Shown in pieces: positions 11,441 through 20,792 of a stretch of 64,000 bases of DNA. The stretch's first letter is position 1, and each line of letters starts with the position of its first letter. Made by a program: the position numbers and the translations under genes. The stretch lies in the NCBI GenBank assembly GCA_019694435.1, contig JAIBBZ010000023.1, positions 31,367 through 95,366 of the forward strand, written 5' to 3'. A model generated the notes under the pieces. The model saw only the letters and a list, made by a program, of their open reading frames with translations. It had not been told where the DNA came from and did not search any database. The DNA comes from Pirellulales bacterium. GTDB lineage: Bacteria; Planctomycetota; Planctomycetia; Pirellulales; JAEUIK01.

Positions 11441-11563
11441 GTCGTCCTCGCCAGGGAATTCGCTTGAAGCCGAGAAGTCCGCGTATTGTAATCCTCCTGC
11501 GGCGCGTTGCACGCCCGCCGGGCCCGAGAGCCGCTGCCCCGTTTCAACACTATGAGGAATGTC

Positions 11564-12571
11564 ATGACTTCGTCGGCGTCCGGACTGCTAGCGCTGGTCT
11601 CGTTGTTGCTCGTCGTCGTGCTGGGCGCCTCCGGCACGGTGCTGGCCGCGCCGCTCCGAGCGGGCATTATCGGCTGCGACACGTCGCACGTGGTCGCGTT
11701 CGCCTCGTTACTGAACCGCCCCGACGCCACGGGAGATTTGGCGGACCTGAAGATCGTGGCGGCCTTTCCCGGCGGGAGCCCCGATATTCCCGAAAGCAGC
11801 GGGCGCGTGGCCGGTTTTGTCGAAAAATTGCGCGAGCTGAATGTGGAAATCGTCGATTCGATTCCCGCGATGCTCGAGCGAGTCGACTGCGTCCTGTTGG
11901 AAAGCGTCGACGGACGGCCGCATCTCGAACAGCTCAAGCCTGTTCTGGCGGCACGCAAGCCGGTCTTCATCGACAAACCGGTGGCCGGCACCTTGGCCGA
12001 CGCCGTGACGATCTATCGACTGGCCAAGGAGGCCGGCGTACCCTGTTTCTCCAGTTCCTCGCTGCGATTCAGCCCGGGAATTCTGGGCATGCGCAACGAT
12101 CCACGCGTCGGCAAGGTCCTGGGCTGCGAGGCCTACGGCCCCTGCGCCCTCGAATCGCACCATCCCGACCTGTTCTGGTATGGAATTCACGCCACTGAGG
12201 TGCTGTTCACGATCATGGGCACCGGCTGCCAATCGGTGACCCGTATCCATACCCCCGACGTCGACGTGGTCACGGGACTGTGGCAGGACGGCCGGGTGGG
12301 GATCTTTCGGGGCATCCGCGGCGGCAAGGCCGACTACGGCGCCCTGGTCTTCGGCAGCGACGGCATCGTCCCCAGCGGCGGCTACGCCGGCTATGAACCG
12401 CTCGTGGTCGAAATCGTGAAGTTCTTCAAGACGGGGCAAGCCCCGGTCAGTGCCGAGGAGACGATCGAGATCTTCGCCTTCATGGAGGCCGCCGACGAAA
12501 GCAAGCGACAAGGCGGCGCCCCGGTCACCCTCGAAAGCGTCTTGCAGAAGGCCGGCTACCAAGCACCCTGA
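11564..12571 (+). CDS. Gfo/Idh/MocA-family oxidoreductase with N-terminal signal/anchor
   Basis: 335 residues. A hydrophobic leader (LLALVSLLLVVVLGASG) precedes a Rossmann domain beginning LRAGIIGCDTSH. FIDKPVAGTLADA carries the EKP-like lysine-proline motif of the Gfo/Idh/MocA family. The glycine motif is reduced to GIIGCDTSH, so NAD(P) binding should be checked. A helix HHPDLFWYGIHATE holds the usual catalytic histidine region. GAGGA-type Shine-Dalgarno bases at 11554-11558 support the ATG at 11564 over 11507 and 11552. Planctomycetes carry many exported members; the sugar substrate is unknown. Confidence 0.82.
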   Translation: MTSSASGLLALVSLLLVVVLGASGTVLAAPLRAGIIGCDTSHVVAFASLLNRPDATGDLADLKIVAAFPGGSPDIPESSGRVAGFVEKLRELNVEIVDSIPAMLERVDCVLLESVDGRPHLEQLKPVLAARKPVFIDKPVAGTLADAVTIYRLAKEAGVPCFSSSSLRFSPGILGMRNDPRVGKVLGCEAYGPCALESHHPDLFWYGIHATEVLFTIMGTGCQSVTRIHTPDVDVVTGLWQDGRVGIFRGIRGGKADYGALVFGSDGIVPSGGYAGYEPLVVEIVKFFKTGQAPVSAEETIEIFAFMEAADESKRQGGAPVTLESVLQKAGYQAP

Positions 12572-12765
12572 TCGGCCGGCGATAGCAAGGCCGCAGCGTC
12601 CTAAAATGAGAATCCGGTCTCAGAAGGGGACGGCTACCGGGCCTGCGCAGCAATCAGTCCGGCCGACCCGGAGACGATTCCCACGGAACCAAAAAACCGC
12701 AATCCATTATCCAATAAAGACTTAAACAAATCCAAGCAGCCTCGAGGGAATTGTTCAAGCGGTTC

Positions 12766-12780
12766 TGGCATCCCCCTTGC
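12766..12780 (+). promoter_or_regulatory. Sigma-54-like (-24/-12) promoter upstream of the first csrA
   Basis: TGGCATCCCCCTTGC has the invariant GG and GC with exactly ten bases between them, and a pyrimidine before TGGCA, as in the consensus TGGCACG-N4-TTGC. The predicted transcription start is near 12792, giving a leader of about 60 bases before the csrA ATG. The base after TTGC is G instead of A/T. No enhancer-binding site was identified. Confidence 0.55.
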
Positions 12781-12852
12781 GATTAGGTCTTCTCGTTCGA
12801 CCCACGGCCGTCCGGAGGTAACCGGCGGCACAGTCACAAGGAGGCCCACGCC

Positions 12853-13080
12853 ATGCTCGTTCTTAGCCGCAAAGTCAATGAGGCAATCCACATCGGCCAA
12901 GGGATCACGGTGACCGTGACCCGCATCTCGGGCAACCGAGTCACGCTGGGAATCACGGCCCCTGCGAACATGAAGATCATCCGCAGCGAACTGAAGCCCT
13001 TTCCCGAAACTCCCTGCAACGCCCCGGTCGTGACGACCGAGTTGCCGGCGACGCTCGTCGGTTCGATGCCGCCACGGTAA
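12853..13080 (+). CDS. csrA: Carbon storage regulator CsrA (short paralogue)
   Basis: 75 residues. CsrA is a dimeric RNA-binding protein that recognises GGA motifs in mRNA leaders and alters translation or stability. The core is complete: MLVLSRK with Leu4 and Arg6, ITVTVTRISGNRVTLGI, and Arg44 in KIIRSEL, the residues that contact RNA in studied CsrA proteins. The tail after residue 50 is slightly longer than in the 61-residue E. coli protein. A strong AAGGAGG lies upstream and contains an ANGGA motif, so autoregulation is possible. A sigma-54-like promoter lies at 12766-12780. A second, longer paralogue is at 20793-21245. Confidence 0.93.
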   Translation: MLVLSRKVNEAIHIGQGITVTVTRISGNRVTLGITAPANMKIIRSELKPFPETPCNAPVVTTELPATLVGSMPPR

Positions 13081-13171
13081 CGCGAGGCTGTTCGCCTGCA
13101 GCACCAGGGATCGAGCAGGCGGTCCCCGCGCCGACGTGCTGACAGAGTCCGGGGGCAGAAGACCACGGGAC

Positions 13172-13894
13172 TCAGGCGCGCAAGTGGAGGGTTAGTGACG
13201 TGACGGTGATGTGACCGCCGAAACACAACGCCACGTCGTGCCCGTCCGTTCGCTGCCGTTCTTGATAGCGAGCACGAAAATGAAAAACGTCGTCTTGAAC
13301 CTCGAAGCGTACGGGCAACGGGTTGGGATCCAAAGGACAGTGGACGATGGGCGGAACCCAGTCGATACCGAACCGCTCGATACAAGCCTCGACCTCGGGG
13401 CCGTCGGGCAAGTTCACGTTCCAATAGGTGGCCGCCGGCAACGGCTCGGCGAGCAGCCGGGCAAGGACTGTACGGCTCCAGCGGGCAGCGCGATCCCAGT
13501 CGACCGGGTGTCGGCTGGCGAGGTACTGCGAGATGGCAACGCCCGGGGTGCCAAGCAGCACGGCTTCGCGGACCGCGGCCACCGTGCCCGATCGATAGAC
13601 GTCTGCGCCCAGATTGCCGCCTTCATTGATGCCGGACAATACCCAATCGGTCTGCGGTGCGAGGTGGCCCAAGCCGATGCGGGCACAGTCGACTGGAGTG
13701 CCATCGAGCGCAAATTGTCGATCGGCGCGGCGCAACAGCGCCAGCGGACGATGGGTCGTCGCTTGATGGCTGCAGCCCGAGAGCGGCTCGCTCGGCGCTA
13801 AGACGACAGGCTCGCCGAGCATCTCGACGGCCCTGCGCAGGGCCTGAATTCCCGGCGCGTCGATGCCGTCGTCGTTGGTCAGCAAGAGCTGCAT
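13172..13894 (-). CDS. surE: 5'/3'-nucleotidase SurE (first paralogue)
   Basis: 240 residues from the ATG at 13894. SurE is a metal-dependent nucleotide phosphatase. The N-terminal metal site LLTNDDGIDAPG (Asp8, Asp9) and the SGINEGGNLGADVYRSGTVAA segment carrying the conserved Asn and Ser/Gly loop are intact. PSEPLSGCSHQ is the counterpart of the PxxxxSG loop. The frame is open upstream to 14035, but the family always begins a few residues before TNDDG. It is 71 bases downstream of a GNAT gene on the same strand. Another surE at 56201-56974 is closer to the classical form. Confidence 0.9.
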   Translation of the reverse strand: MQLLLTNDDGIDAPGIQALRRAVEMLGEPVVLAPSEPLSGCSHQATTHRPLALLRRADRQFALDGTPVDCARIGLGHLAPQTDWVLSGINEGGNLGADVYRSGTVAAVREAVLLGTPGVAISQYLASRHPVDWDRAARWSRTVLARLLAEPLPAATYWNVNLPDGPEVEACIERFGIDWVPPIVHCPLDPNPLPVRFEVQDDVFHFRARYQERQRTDGHDVALCFGGHITVTSLTLHLRA

Positions 13895-13965
13895 GCGCGC
13901 CAGGCTCACGGCGTAATGATCGGGCGAAACGAGCCCCTTTAGCGTCGGGCAATCGACGCTGCTCG

Positions 13966-14526
13966 TCAACTCACGGCTGCGTCGCCCGACACGATGGAAT
14001 AACAGACTGCGTCGTGCCAACGCCCGCCCAGGCAAATGCGCCGGCGAGCGATCCCCTCGCGTTGGGCGCCGCTACGTTCGGCCACGCGCTGGCTCGGCAA
14101 ATTGTCGACTGCCGCCACGATTTCCAAACGCTCGAATCCGAGCGACTCGATGCCGAACCGCGCCACGGCCCGGGTCGCCTCGACCGCCAGGCCCCGGCCG
14201 CGTGCATCGTCGCGCAGCCAGTAGCCCAGGTTCGCCCGAGCGTGGGCACGGTCGATAAAGTTCAAGCCACAGCCGCCCAACAGGTCGCCGCTTGCCGGAT
14301 CGAACAGCGAAAACGCGTACTGTTCGTCCTTGTGCCAGGCCGGCGCGCAGTCTTCGATCCAGCGAACGGCATCGTTGGGACCATAGGCCGAGTGCGCCCA
14401 CGGCAGCCAGGCACCCAGGCCGGGGAGCGACGCGCGCACCGCGCCGACGAGGCGATCGACGTCGTCCGGCTCGGGGAGCCGCAGCAACAATCGGGCGGTG
14501 GTCAAAGAGGAGATCGCGTGAGTCAT
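13966..14526 (-). CDS. GNAT-family N-acetyltransferase (RimJ/RimL type)
   Basis: 186 residues. The opening ISSLTTARLLLRLPEPDD is the standard start of the RimJ/RimL group of GNAT acetyltransferases. LGYWLRDDARGRGLAVEATRAV contains the acetyl-CoA pyrophosphate loop (RGRGLA at about 110-115). It ends with an LPSQRVAERSGAQREGI helix typical of motif B. Members acetylate N-terminal residues of proteins or small amines, and the target cannot be predicted here. The ATG at 14526 gives the family N-terminus. It lies between MaoC-like and surE genes on the same strand. Confidence 0.85.
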   Translation of the reverse strand: MTHAISSLTTARLLLRLPEPDDVDRLVGAVRASLPGLGAWLPWAHSAYGPNDAVRWIEDCAPAWHKDEQYAFSLFDPASGDLLGGCGLNFIDRAHARANLGYWLRDDARGRGLAVEATRAVARFGIESLGFERLEIVAAVDNLPSQRVAERSGAQREGIARRRICLGGRWHDAVCYSIVSGDAAVS

Positions 14527-14611
14527 GCGTCGTTCGACACGTCCGGCGCGGCCGCGGTTCGCCCACCTTGTGGAACCGGCGCAGCACGCCGACGGACGAC
14601 CGCCGGCATGC

Positions 14612-15073
14612 TCAGGCGATGAATCGAGCGACGGCCTCGGCGACACAGGCCGGTTTTTCGACGCCCTCGACTTCAATCGTATTCTTGAAGGTGCCCTGCA
14701 CGCCGCCGGGAATGTCCTTGATATCGTGCAACGTGACCACCAGCCGGATGCGCGAACCCTCTTTCACGGCGGCTGGGAATCGCACTCGATTCAAACCGTA
14801 GTTGAGCCCCATGCGAATGCCTTCGATCGTGAAGGCCATGTCGCTCAACAAGGTGCACAGCGAAAGCGTCAGGAAGCCGTGGGCAATCGTTCGGCCATAG
14901 GGCGACTGCGTCGTGGCGCGCTCGGGATCGCAATGGATCCACTGATGATCGCCCGTGGCGTCGGCGAACAATTGAATGCGGGCCTGATCGATCGCCAGCC
15001 AATCGCTGACGCCGATTGTTTGTCCGACGAGCGTCTTGAGCTCCTCGATCCCCTGAATCACGCGTTTAGGCAT
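14612..15073 (-). CDS. MaoC-family (R)-hydratase-like protein
   Basis: 153 residues with a single hot-dog fold. The hydratase-2 signature is present: FADATGDHQWIHCDPERA carries the catalytic Asp and His, and SPYGRTIAHGFLTLSL is the conserved downstream helix. YGLNRVRFPAAVKEGSRIR is also typical. Such proteins hydrate enoyl-CoA or related thioesters. The start at 15073 is chosen at MPKRVIQG; another in-frame ATG at 15103 adds ten residues. It lies 45 bases from the DUF1559 gene. No fatty-acid genes adjoin it. Confidence 0.88.
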   Translation of the reverse strand: MPKRVIQGIEELKTLVGQTIGVSDWLAIDQARIQLFADATGDHQWIHCDPERATTQSPYGRTIAHGFLTLSLCTLLSDMAFTIEGIRMGLNYGLNRVRFPAAVKEGSRIRLVVTLHDIKDIPGGVQGTFKNTIEVEGVEKPACVAEAVARFIA

Positions 15074-15118
15074 CTCGACAGTCTCTCGTGGTAGCGCGGG
15101 CATACCCGCCGTCGCGCG

Positions 15119-16282
15119 CTATTTGATCGCCAAATCGTCCTTGGCGTTAATCGTCGATTGCGCGCGATAGGACCAAATATCGACGGTGTCCGCCGTAAAC
15201 CCGACGTGTCCGTCGGCAAAGAGAAAATTGGCGCCGCCGGAATGATCGCTGCGAAAATTCGGCACGCGATGCGGATGGTTCGGGTTATAGATTTTGCTGT
15301 TTTGCGGGTTATTCGGCATGCTCAGCGAGCCGCGGCAGTCTTCGGTCTGCTGGTACTGATCGTCGTGCAGGAAATGCGTGACAGGGTTTTTGTTCAGCCG
15401 ATCCCGGGTGCAGGCCAGGATGCCCGCCGAATAGTACTGTCCGGCGTCGGCCAGCGACTTGATATTGCCCACATTGATCCAGTGCTGGCGGGCAAAGTAG
15501 CCCGTGCCAGGTGGCAGCGCCGCATCGTACGGGGTTGTGCACTCTGGATCGAAGCACAGCTGCCAGTGCGGTCCACCGGCCGCTTCTCCCATCGCAAACG
15601 TGGTCGAGCTCCCGTCGAGTAAGTGCGAGGGCAGCACGGTCAGATGAATGTCGAACATCCCGCGCGTGGCAAAATCGACCTTCGGTACGCCGTTGCCATA
15701 GGCCCCGGTGCCGCCGACCTCGCAAAAGCCGTCGTTGATCCCCTTACAGAACACGTAATCGGTCAGGCCTAGCGTCGAGCCCATGCGGAACTCGGTCAGC
15801 TCCGGCATCACCTGCTTGGCCACCGACAGAAACGGCTCTTCAAACAGCTTTTCATGAATCGGGTTCTGTTTCCCGGTGTTCGAGGGGCAGGTGTACACCG
15901 GCACCACAAAGCTTGCCACTTCGGGCGACTGGGACCACAGCGGCAGCTTGTGGTTGTACATCCGCTCGACGTTCTGTTGTTCTAGATAGGGCAACATCAA
16001 CACCAGCCCGTTGGCATAGATCCCGTGGTTGCCCGGTTCGCCGTTTTTCTTGCCGGGCAAGAGAAACTTCAAACCGCCCATCGGATAGCAACCCAAGTGG
16101 GTCTGATACTGCAGCATGGCCAGGCCGAGCTGCTTGAGATTGCTGCTGCATTGATTGCGTCGCGACGCCTCGCGGGCAAACTGCACGGCCGGCAGCAACA
16201 GCGCCGCCAGGATGGCGATGATCGCCACCACGACCAACAGCTCGACAATCGTGAACCCGCGCCGGGAGGGTACGCATCGCAT
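15119..16282 (-). CDS. DUF1559 protein with type IV pilin-like N-terminus
   Basis: 387 residues. [25 protein letters not shown] is split here as the prepilin peptidase site [10 protein letters not shown] and a following hydrophobic helix at about residues 8-32, the class III / pseudopilin pattern. The rest is DUF1559 (SBP_bac_10), with [19 protein letters not shown] and a C-terminal [11 protein letters not shown] motif typical of the family. Planctomycetes encode many copies. They are thought to be surface or secretion-associated pseudopilin-like proteins, without a defined role. The start is set at the ATG giving a short leader before the cleavage site. Confidence 0.93.
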   Translation of the reverse strand: MRCVPSRRGFTIVELLVVVAIIAILAALLLPAVQFAREASRRNQCSSNLKQLGLAMLQYQTHLGCYPMGGLKFLLPGKKNGEPGNHGIYANGLVLMLPYLEQQNVERMYNHKLPLWSQSPEVASFVVPVYTCPSNTGKQNPIHEKLFEEPFLSVAKQVMPELTEFRMGSTLGLTDYVFCKGINDGFCEVGGTGAYGNGVPKVDFATRGMFDIHLTVLPSHLLDGSSTTFAMGEAAGGPHWQLCFDPECTTPYDAALPPGTGYFARQHWINVGNIKSLADAGQYYSAGILACTRDRLNKNPVTHFLHDDQYQQTEDCRGSLSMPNNPQNSKIYNPNHPHRVPNFRSDHSGGANFLFADGHVGFTADTVDIWSYRAQSTINAKDDLAIK

Positions 16283-16386
16283 CAGGCAACTCCTTGCTCG
16301 CCGCTCCGAGTACGGCCGCCGCCGTCTCGAAATACTGTCTGGCCCCCAGCCTAGCCGCCTCATTCTTCGCTGTCGCGACAAGCCAA

Positions 16387-17160
16387 TCAAGCGAACTTCC
16401 TCGATTCATGCCAGCCGCAATCGCCCAGATAGGCCAGGGCGTCGCGGAGCCGACGTCTGGTTGCCGGCAAGGTCGCTGCGCCGCGGCGACGTCCAAAGTC
16501 GATCACGCATGGTCCGCGAAAGGCCATCGACTGAAAGATCTCGGCCAGTCGCGCGAACTCGCCGGCGCCTTCGCCGGGCGCCAACCAGTCGTCGTCGCCG
16601 TGGCTGCCGGAGACATCGCGCATCCGCACGGCTCCCACCAGATCGATCACCCTCAGCAGCGCGATCTCGACGTTGGCCCCCGGGTTGAAGCGAGCATAGG
16701 CCCCCAAGTCGAATTCGAGCGCGACACCGGGCGTTGGCAGGCTTCGCCATAGATCGCTGGCCGTTCGCGCATCGGGAAAAACGTCGGCGGCCGTTTCCAC
16801 AAGCATCTCGCGGCGCAACTCGGCGGCCTGCGCGACCAGACATCGCAGCGAGTCGGCCGGGGTCGCGCCCACCGTGCCGTCGCGCGGCACTAGCAGCGGC
16901 ATGGCGGCATCGAGCTGCATGCAGGCCGACGGCCAGCGGACAGGAGCGGCGCGGGTCCAGGCGATTCGCAACCGAGTATCGGCCACTGCCTGGGCCCAGC
17001 TTTCCAACCAGGCGCCGGCCGCATCGGCCGGCACGTCCGGGGCCTCAAGGTCGATCGCTACCTCGGTGAGCCCCAGATCGGCCAGGTCGGCCGCAATGGC
17101 CGCCGGTGGTCGTGGCGCGACCGGGTCGTCGAGCACGGAGTGCAAGCAGGCGATGCGCAT
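16387..17160 (-). CDS. TIM-barrel protein resembling sugar phosphate isomerase/epimerase
   Basis: 257 residues, starting [10 protein letters not shown]. The alternation of short hydrophobic strands and helices, with [15 protein letters not shown] early, an Asp-rich [15 protein letters not shown] in the middle and [25 protein letters not shown] near the end, fits the xylose-isomerase-like AP endonuclease 2 superfamily. In the late region the usual H-x-KD is replaced by M-R-DVSG, so metal binding may differ or activity may be lost. It lies divergent from the alpha/beta hydrolase at 17406. The start at 17160 is preferred over 17268 on family length. Confidence 0.65.
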   Translation of the reverse strand: MRIACLHSVLDDPVAPRPPAAIAADLADLGLTEVAIDLEAPDVPADAAGAWLESWAQAVADTRLRIAWTRAAPVRWPSACMQLDAAMPLLVPRDGTVGATPADSLRCLVAQAAELRREMLVETAADVFPDARTASDLWRSLPTPGVALEFDLGAYARFNPGANVEIALLRVIDLVGAVRMRDVSGSHGDDDWLAPGEGAGEFARLAEIFQSMAFRGPCVIDFGRRRGAATLPATRRRLRDALAYLGDCGWHESRKFA

Positions 17161-17405
17161 CCACCCGACCTTTCCGTCTTGCCCCATGCTGGCGGTCGGC
17201 GCAGCGCACCAACATGCCAGCAGCGCTCGCACCGCGATCTCCGCAGATTCCACATTGACCCGCGGCAAGCGGTCAACGTACTTTTCCCGTCGCGTCGTTG
17301 CCGCCAGCGCCCCGCTTCAGGTCGCCCCCGGCGGTCTCGTCACGACGCGCGAAGTTGGCGCTTCTTGCCTGACAGCATTTCGTAACACCGCCTCGCGGTC
17401 GACTC

Positions 17406-19565
17406 ATGCTTCCGGCACCGTCCCCCCGACACCGGCAACCGTCATTGCGCGCCCGCCCGGGCAGCGTTGGCGCCCGCTTTGTGCTAGTTGCCTGGCTGGT
17501 CGCGCTGGGCACCTTGGCAAGCAGCGGCTGCGCGCAGCTCCAGTATGTCAAAGTCCGCGAAGTTCCCAAGAGCCCGCTCTCGGACGTGCTCAAACTCGAT
17601 TCGGAGTCGGGGCCCGAGGCCAGCGAGCGCACCCGGCAGTTGCTCCGCCAATACGCCCTGGCCGAGCGTTGGGAAAGCGATCCGGACGGCACGCTCGAGT
17701 CGCTGCAGAACTGCCTGCAAAGCGAACCTTCGCCCGAGCTGAGCTACGCCTTTGCCGAGTTGAGCTTTCTCCAAGGCAAGCGGCACGAAGCCGGAAATGC
17801 CCGCGAGGCGTTGAACTATTACGCGATCTCCGTCACGAACTCGTACATCTACCTGTTCGACGACCGCTTCGGTGCGATGCGCAACCCGTATGACCCCCAT
17901 TTCCGCGGCGCCTGCGACCTGTACAACGGCGCGCTGGAGTGCTGCATGCGGATCCTGGCACGGCAGGGCGGGCTCGAGCCAGGCGAGGCCCTCTCGGTCG
18001 AGACCGCCAACAGCGCCTGCGAGATCGAAATCGCCACGCGCGAGGCGACCTGGCGGCCGGAAGATTTCGAGCGGTTTGAATTCGTCTCCGACTACGAGAT
18101 TGAAGGCCTGACCAACCAATACCGCACCTTCGGGCTGGGCGTACCGTTGATCGCGGTGCGCCGCGCCAGCGAGCGGCCCAGCCCCGCCGAAAAGTTCTAC
18201 CCTCCGGGACTGTCATTCCCGGTTTCGGCGTTCCTCCGCATCTTGCCCGGCTGCCAAGTCGACTCGTCGGGCTGCTCGCATCGCAAAGCGGTGCTCGAGC
18301 TGTACGACCCGTTGGCCGCCACCGACGTGATGGTTGGGCCGACACGCGTGCCGATCGAAAGCGATCTCAGCACACCGTTGGCCTACTTTCTACAACAGCC
18401 GGGACTCGGCCAATTGGCCACGCTCGGGCTGGTCCGCGTCGACAAGACCCAGAACGTGCGCGGGCTCTACATGGTGGCGCCCTACGAATCGGGCAAGATT
18501 CCGGTCGTAATGGTCCACGGGCTCTGGTCGAGCCCGATCACCTGGATGGAGATGTTCAACGATCTGCGTAGCCAGCCGGCAATCCGGAACAAGTACCAGT
18601 TCTGGTTCTATCTCTACCCGACAGGGCAGCCGTTCTGGATCTCGGCGGCCCAGCTGCGCGAGGACCTGGCCAAGATGCGCGAGACGCTCGATCCTGCGCA
18701 TCGCGAAGTGGCGCTCGACCAGATGGTGCTTGTCGGCCACAGCATGGGAGGTCTGCTGGCGAAGATGCAGGTGGTCAACAGCGGCGATGAGTTCTGGAAG
18801 ACGGCCAGCAATACGCCGTTTCAACTGGTCAAGGCCTCGACCGATCTGCGCAAGACGCTCGAGGCGACGTATTTCTTCCAGGCGAATCCCGGGATTCGCC
18901 GGATCATCACCATCGGCACTCCGCATCGCGGCAGCGATTTTGCGAATCCGCTGACCCAATGGTTGAGCCGCAAGCTGATCATCTTCCCGCAAATGTTTGA
19001 GGAAAACCGCCGCCAGATCCTGGCCGATAATCCCGGCCTATTGCGCGATGGATCGACCGCCGATATCGCGACGAGTATCGACTCGCTGTCGCCCAAGTCG
19101 CCGATCCTGCCCGTGCTGTTGCGTTCTCCACTGCGTCCCGGCGTGCTCCATCACAACGTCGTCGGGGTGCTCGAAAAGGACGGCAAGCCGGTGCCGCTCG
19201 CCGAAGGGGGCGACGGCGTGGTCAGTTATCCGAGCGCCCACTTGGAGAACATCGCGAGCGAGATCGTCGTGAACTCGGATCACATTTCGATCCACCGGCA
19301 CCCGCTGAGCGTGCTGGAAGTGCGGCGCGTGCTGCTCGAGCATGCTGCGGCACTGCCCCGGCCGCCGGTGACCAACCCGTTCCAGTTTGCACAGCTACCG
19401 CAGCCGGCGATGCAGCCGCCACCGCCGTTGGCTCACCCGCCCATCGTGCCGTTGCCGCCGACGGGGGAGGGGTTTGCCGCGCCGCCGCTCAGTGCTGCGG
19501 CGGCTGGCTCGCCAGTTGCACGAGCGCCTCGCGGACCTGTGCCACTTGCGCCGCGTCAACCGTGA
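17406..19565 (+). CDS. Secreted alpha/beta hydrolase (lipase-like)
   Basis: 719 residues. A basic N-terminus and hydrophobic stretch (ARFVLVAWLVALGTLASSGC) suggest export and possibly a lipid anchor at the Cys, although the lipobox is imperfect. Residues ~60-330 form an unassigned helical region. The hydrolase core then starts with IPVVMVHGLWSSP (oxyanion loop). The nucleophile elbow VGHSMGG follows, with GTPHRGSDFA after it and a late His in NSDHISIHRHP. The C-terminal ~70 residues are Pro-rich low complexity. The last 77 bases overlap the 3' end of the opposite-strand nucleoside hydrolase gene. Confidence 0.82.
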   Translation: MLPAPSPRHRQPSLRARPGSVGARFVLVAWLVALGTLASSGCAQLQYVKVREVPKSPLSDVLKLDSESGPEASERTRQLLRQYALAERWESDPDGTLESLQNCLQSEPSPELSYAFAELSFLQGKRHEAGNAREALNYYAISVTNSYIYLFDDRFGAMRNPYDPHFRGACDLYNGALECCMRILARQGGLEPGEALSVETANSACEIEIATREATWRPEDFERFEFVSDYEIEGLTNQYRTFGLGVPLIAVRRASERPSPAEKFYPPGLSFPVSAFLRILPGCQVDSSGCSHRKAVLELYDPLAATDVMVGPTRVPIESDLSTPLAYFLQQPGLGQLATLGLVRVDKTQNVRGLYMVAPYESGKIPVVMVHGLWSSPITWMEMFNDLRSQPAIRNKYQFWFYLYPTGQPFWISAAQLREDLAKMRETLDPAHREVALDQMVLVGHSMGGLLAKMQVVNSGDEFWKTASNTPFQLVKASTDLRKTLEATYFFQANPGIRRIITIGTPHRGSDFANPLTQWLSRKLIIFPQMFEENRRQILADNPGLLRDGSTADIATSIDSLSPKSPILPVLLRSPLRPGVLHHNVVGVLEKDGKPVPLAEGGDGVVSYPSAHLENIASEIVVNSDHISIHRHPLSVLEVRRVLLEHAAALPRPPVTNPFQFAQLPQPAMQPPPPLAHPPIVPLPPTGEGFAAPPLSAAAAGSPVARAPRGPVPLAPRQP

Positions 19566-20505
19566 GGTAGCGGTGCCGCCCCTGAGGCGCAGGCACAAAC
19601 TGCGTCACCTTTTGCTCGTCGACGCTGATGGTGCCCGGCTCAGAAACGCCGAAATAACCGCGGTCGGGACGCACCGCGTAGAGCACGCTGGTCAAATCCC
19701 AGGTCTCACGGTCGTACGGCATCTGCATGTAGAGCTCGTAAGCCTCGCGCAGCGGGTGATGCGCAACGTAGCCATAATCGCGCTCGATGCTCACCGCCGG
19801 ATACTTGATCGCCCGACCGATCTCGAAACCGCTGGCGACGATCGGGCTCGGCCAGCGAGCGTAAACCGTGCGTGCAGCCTCGAGGTCGATGAAGACGTTG
19901 TATTCCGGATGCCGATCGGTCGCCGAATACATGCCGGCCATGATCGACAACAGACGCACCTTGCGGGCCACGAGCTCTTCGCCCGTGACCGGCGCGAAGC
20001 GATCGGCCGGCGAATCGAGCAATCGCGCGAGGTTGGTGGAAAACCCGACCACGACCATGACCACCGATTGATCCGGCTGCGCGGCAAGTGTTTGACGCAA
20101 CAGGCTCACCGCCTCGGGGGCTGCAGCGCCGTCGGGCAAATCTCGCGGATAACGCGGCCGACCGTTGTCGACCGCCTGGACGGGGCCGTCGATATAGCGG
20201 CTCGGCTCGGGGGTCTTGCCGCCGCGCACGGCGCCGATCGGTACGTCGCCCCGACCATAGAACGAATTCACCAGGTCGACGAACGCCGCACACGGGGCAT
20301 AGTCTTTCGACAGAGTAACGGCCAGCAGCTCGCATTCGCCGCGACTGGCCAGAGCGTGAATCACCCCCAATGCCAGGGCGTCGTCGATGTCGTTCCCCAT
20401 ATCGGTATCGAAAATCAGCCGCACAGGCTCGGCGGCGCAGCAGCGATTGTCGGGACAAACAACGGCCGCCAACACCACCACGGCAACGACACGGAGCGGT
20501 CGCAT
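19489..20505 (-). CDS. Inosine/uridine-preferring nucleoside hydrolase family protein
   Basis: 338 residues. The calcium-binding cluster DTDMGNDIDDALAL, the hallmark of the IUNH family, lies at about residues 32-45. VVVGFSTNLARLL and the HPEYNVFIDLEAA segment (N-x-x-x-D-type) are also characteristic. An N-terminal MRPLRVVAVVVLAAVVC leader suggests export, as in many planctomycete members. The enzyme would split nucleosides to base and ribose outside the cytoplasm. The ATG at 20505 gives the signal peptide. The gene is convergent with, and overlaps, the alpha/beta hydrolase gene. Confidence 0.88.
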   Translation of the reverse strand: MRPLRVVAVVVLAAVVCPDNRCCAAEPVRLIFDTDMGNDIDDALALGVIHALASRGECELLAVTLSKDYAPCAAFVDLVNSFYGRGDVPIGAVRGGKTPEPSRYIDGPVQAVDNGRPRYPRDLPDGAAAPEAVSLLRQTLAAQPDQSVVMVVVGFSTNLARLLDSPADRFAPVTGEELVARKVRLLSIMAGMYSATDRHPEYNVFIDLEAARTVYARWPSPIVASGFEIGRAIKYPAVSIERDYGYVAHHPLREAYELYMQMPYDRETWDLTSVLYAVRPDRGYFGVSEPGTISVDEQKVTQFVPAPQGRHRYLTVDAAQVAQVREALVQLASQPPQH

Positions 20506-20544
20506 ACGCAAGAAACCTCGCAGACTTGATGACCAGGGCGTGTT

Positions 20545-20577
20545 GGTCGGCGGCCTGCACGCGTCAGGCCGCCGACC
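20545..20577. repeat. 13-bp perfect inverted repeat between csrA paralogue and nucleoside hydrolase
   Basis: GGTCGGCGGCCTG at 20545-20557 pairs perfectly with CAGGCCGCCGACC at 20565-20577 around a 7-base loop. It lies downstream of csrA (leftward) and upstream of the nucleoside hydrolase start. No T-run follows on either strand, so it is not a standard intrinsic terminator, though it could still end transcription or block readthrough. Confidence 0.7.
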
Positions 20578-20792
20578 TCCTCCTGGGACACAAGTATGAC
20601 AGCGCGAGCAATCGCGCACCACGAGGGTCATTACGACCGATAATGGATTCGCTGCCTGCGTGGGAGTTGTCCACGACTGCGGACCACGACAGGCACTACC
20701 GAAATGGCTGGCCGCGAACGCGGCAAACGGACAGGCTCAGGGAAAAGTACCGGCTCCGTCTCGAACGGACCTGGTCTGCAGTTCAGCGACGA

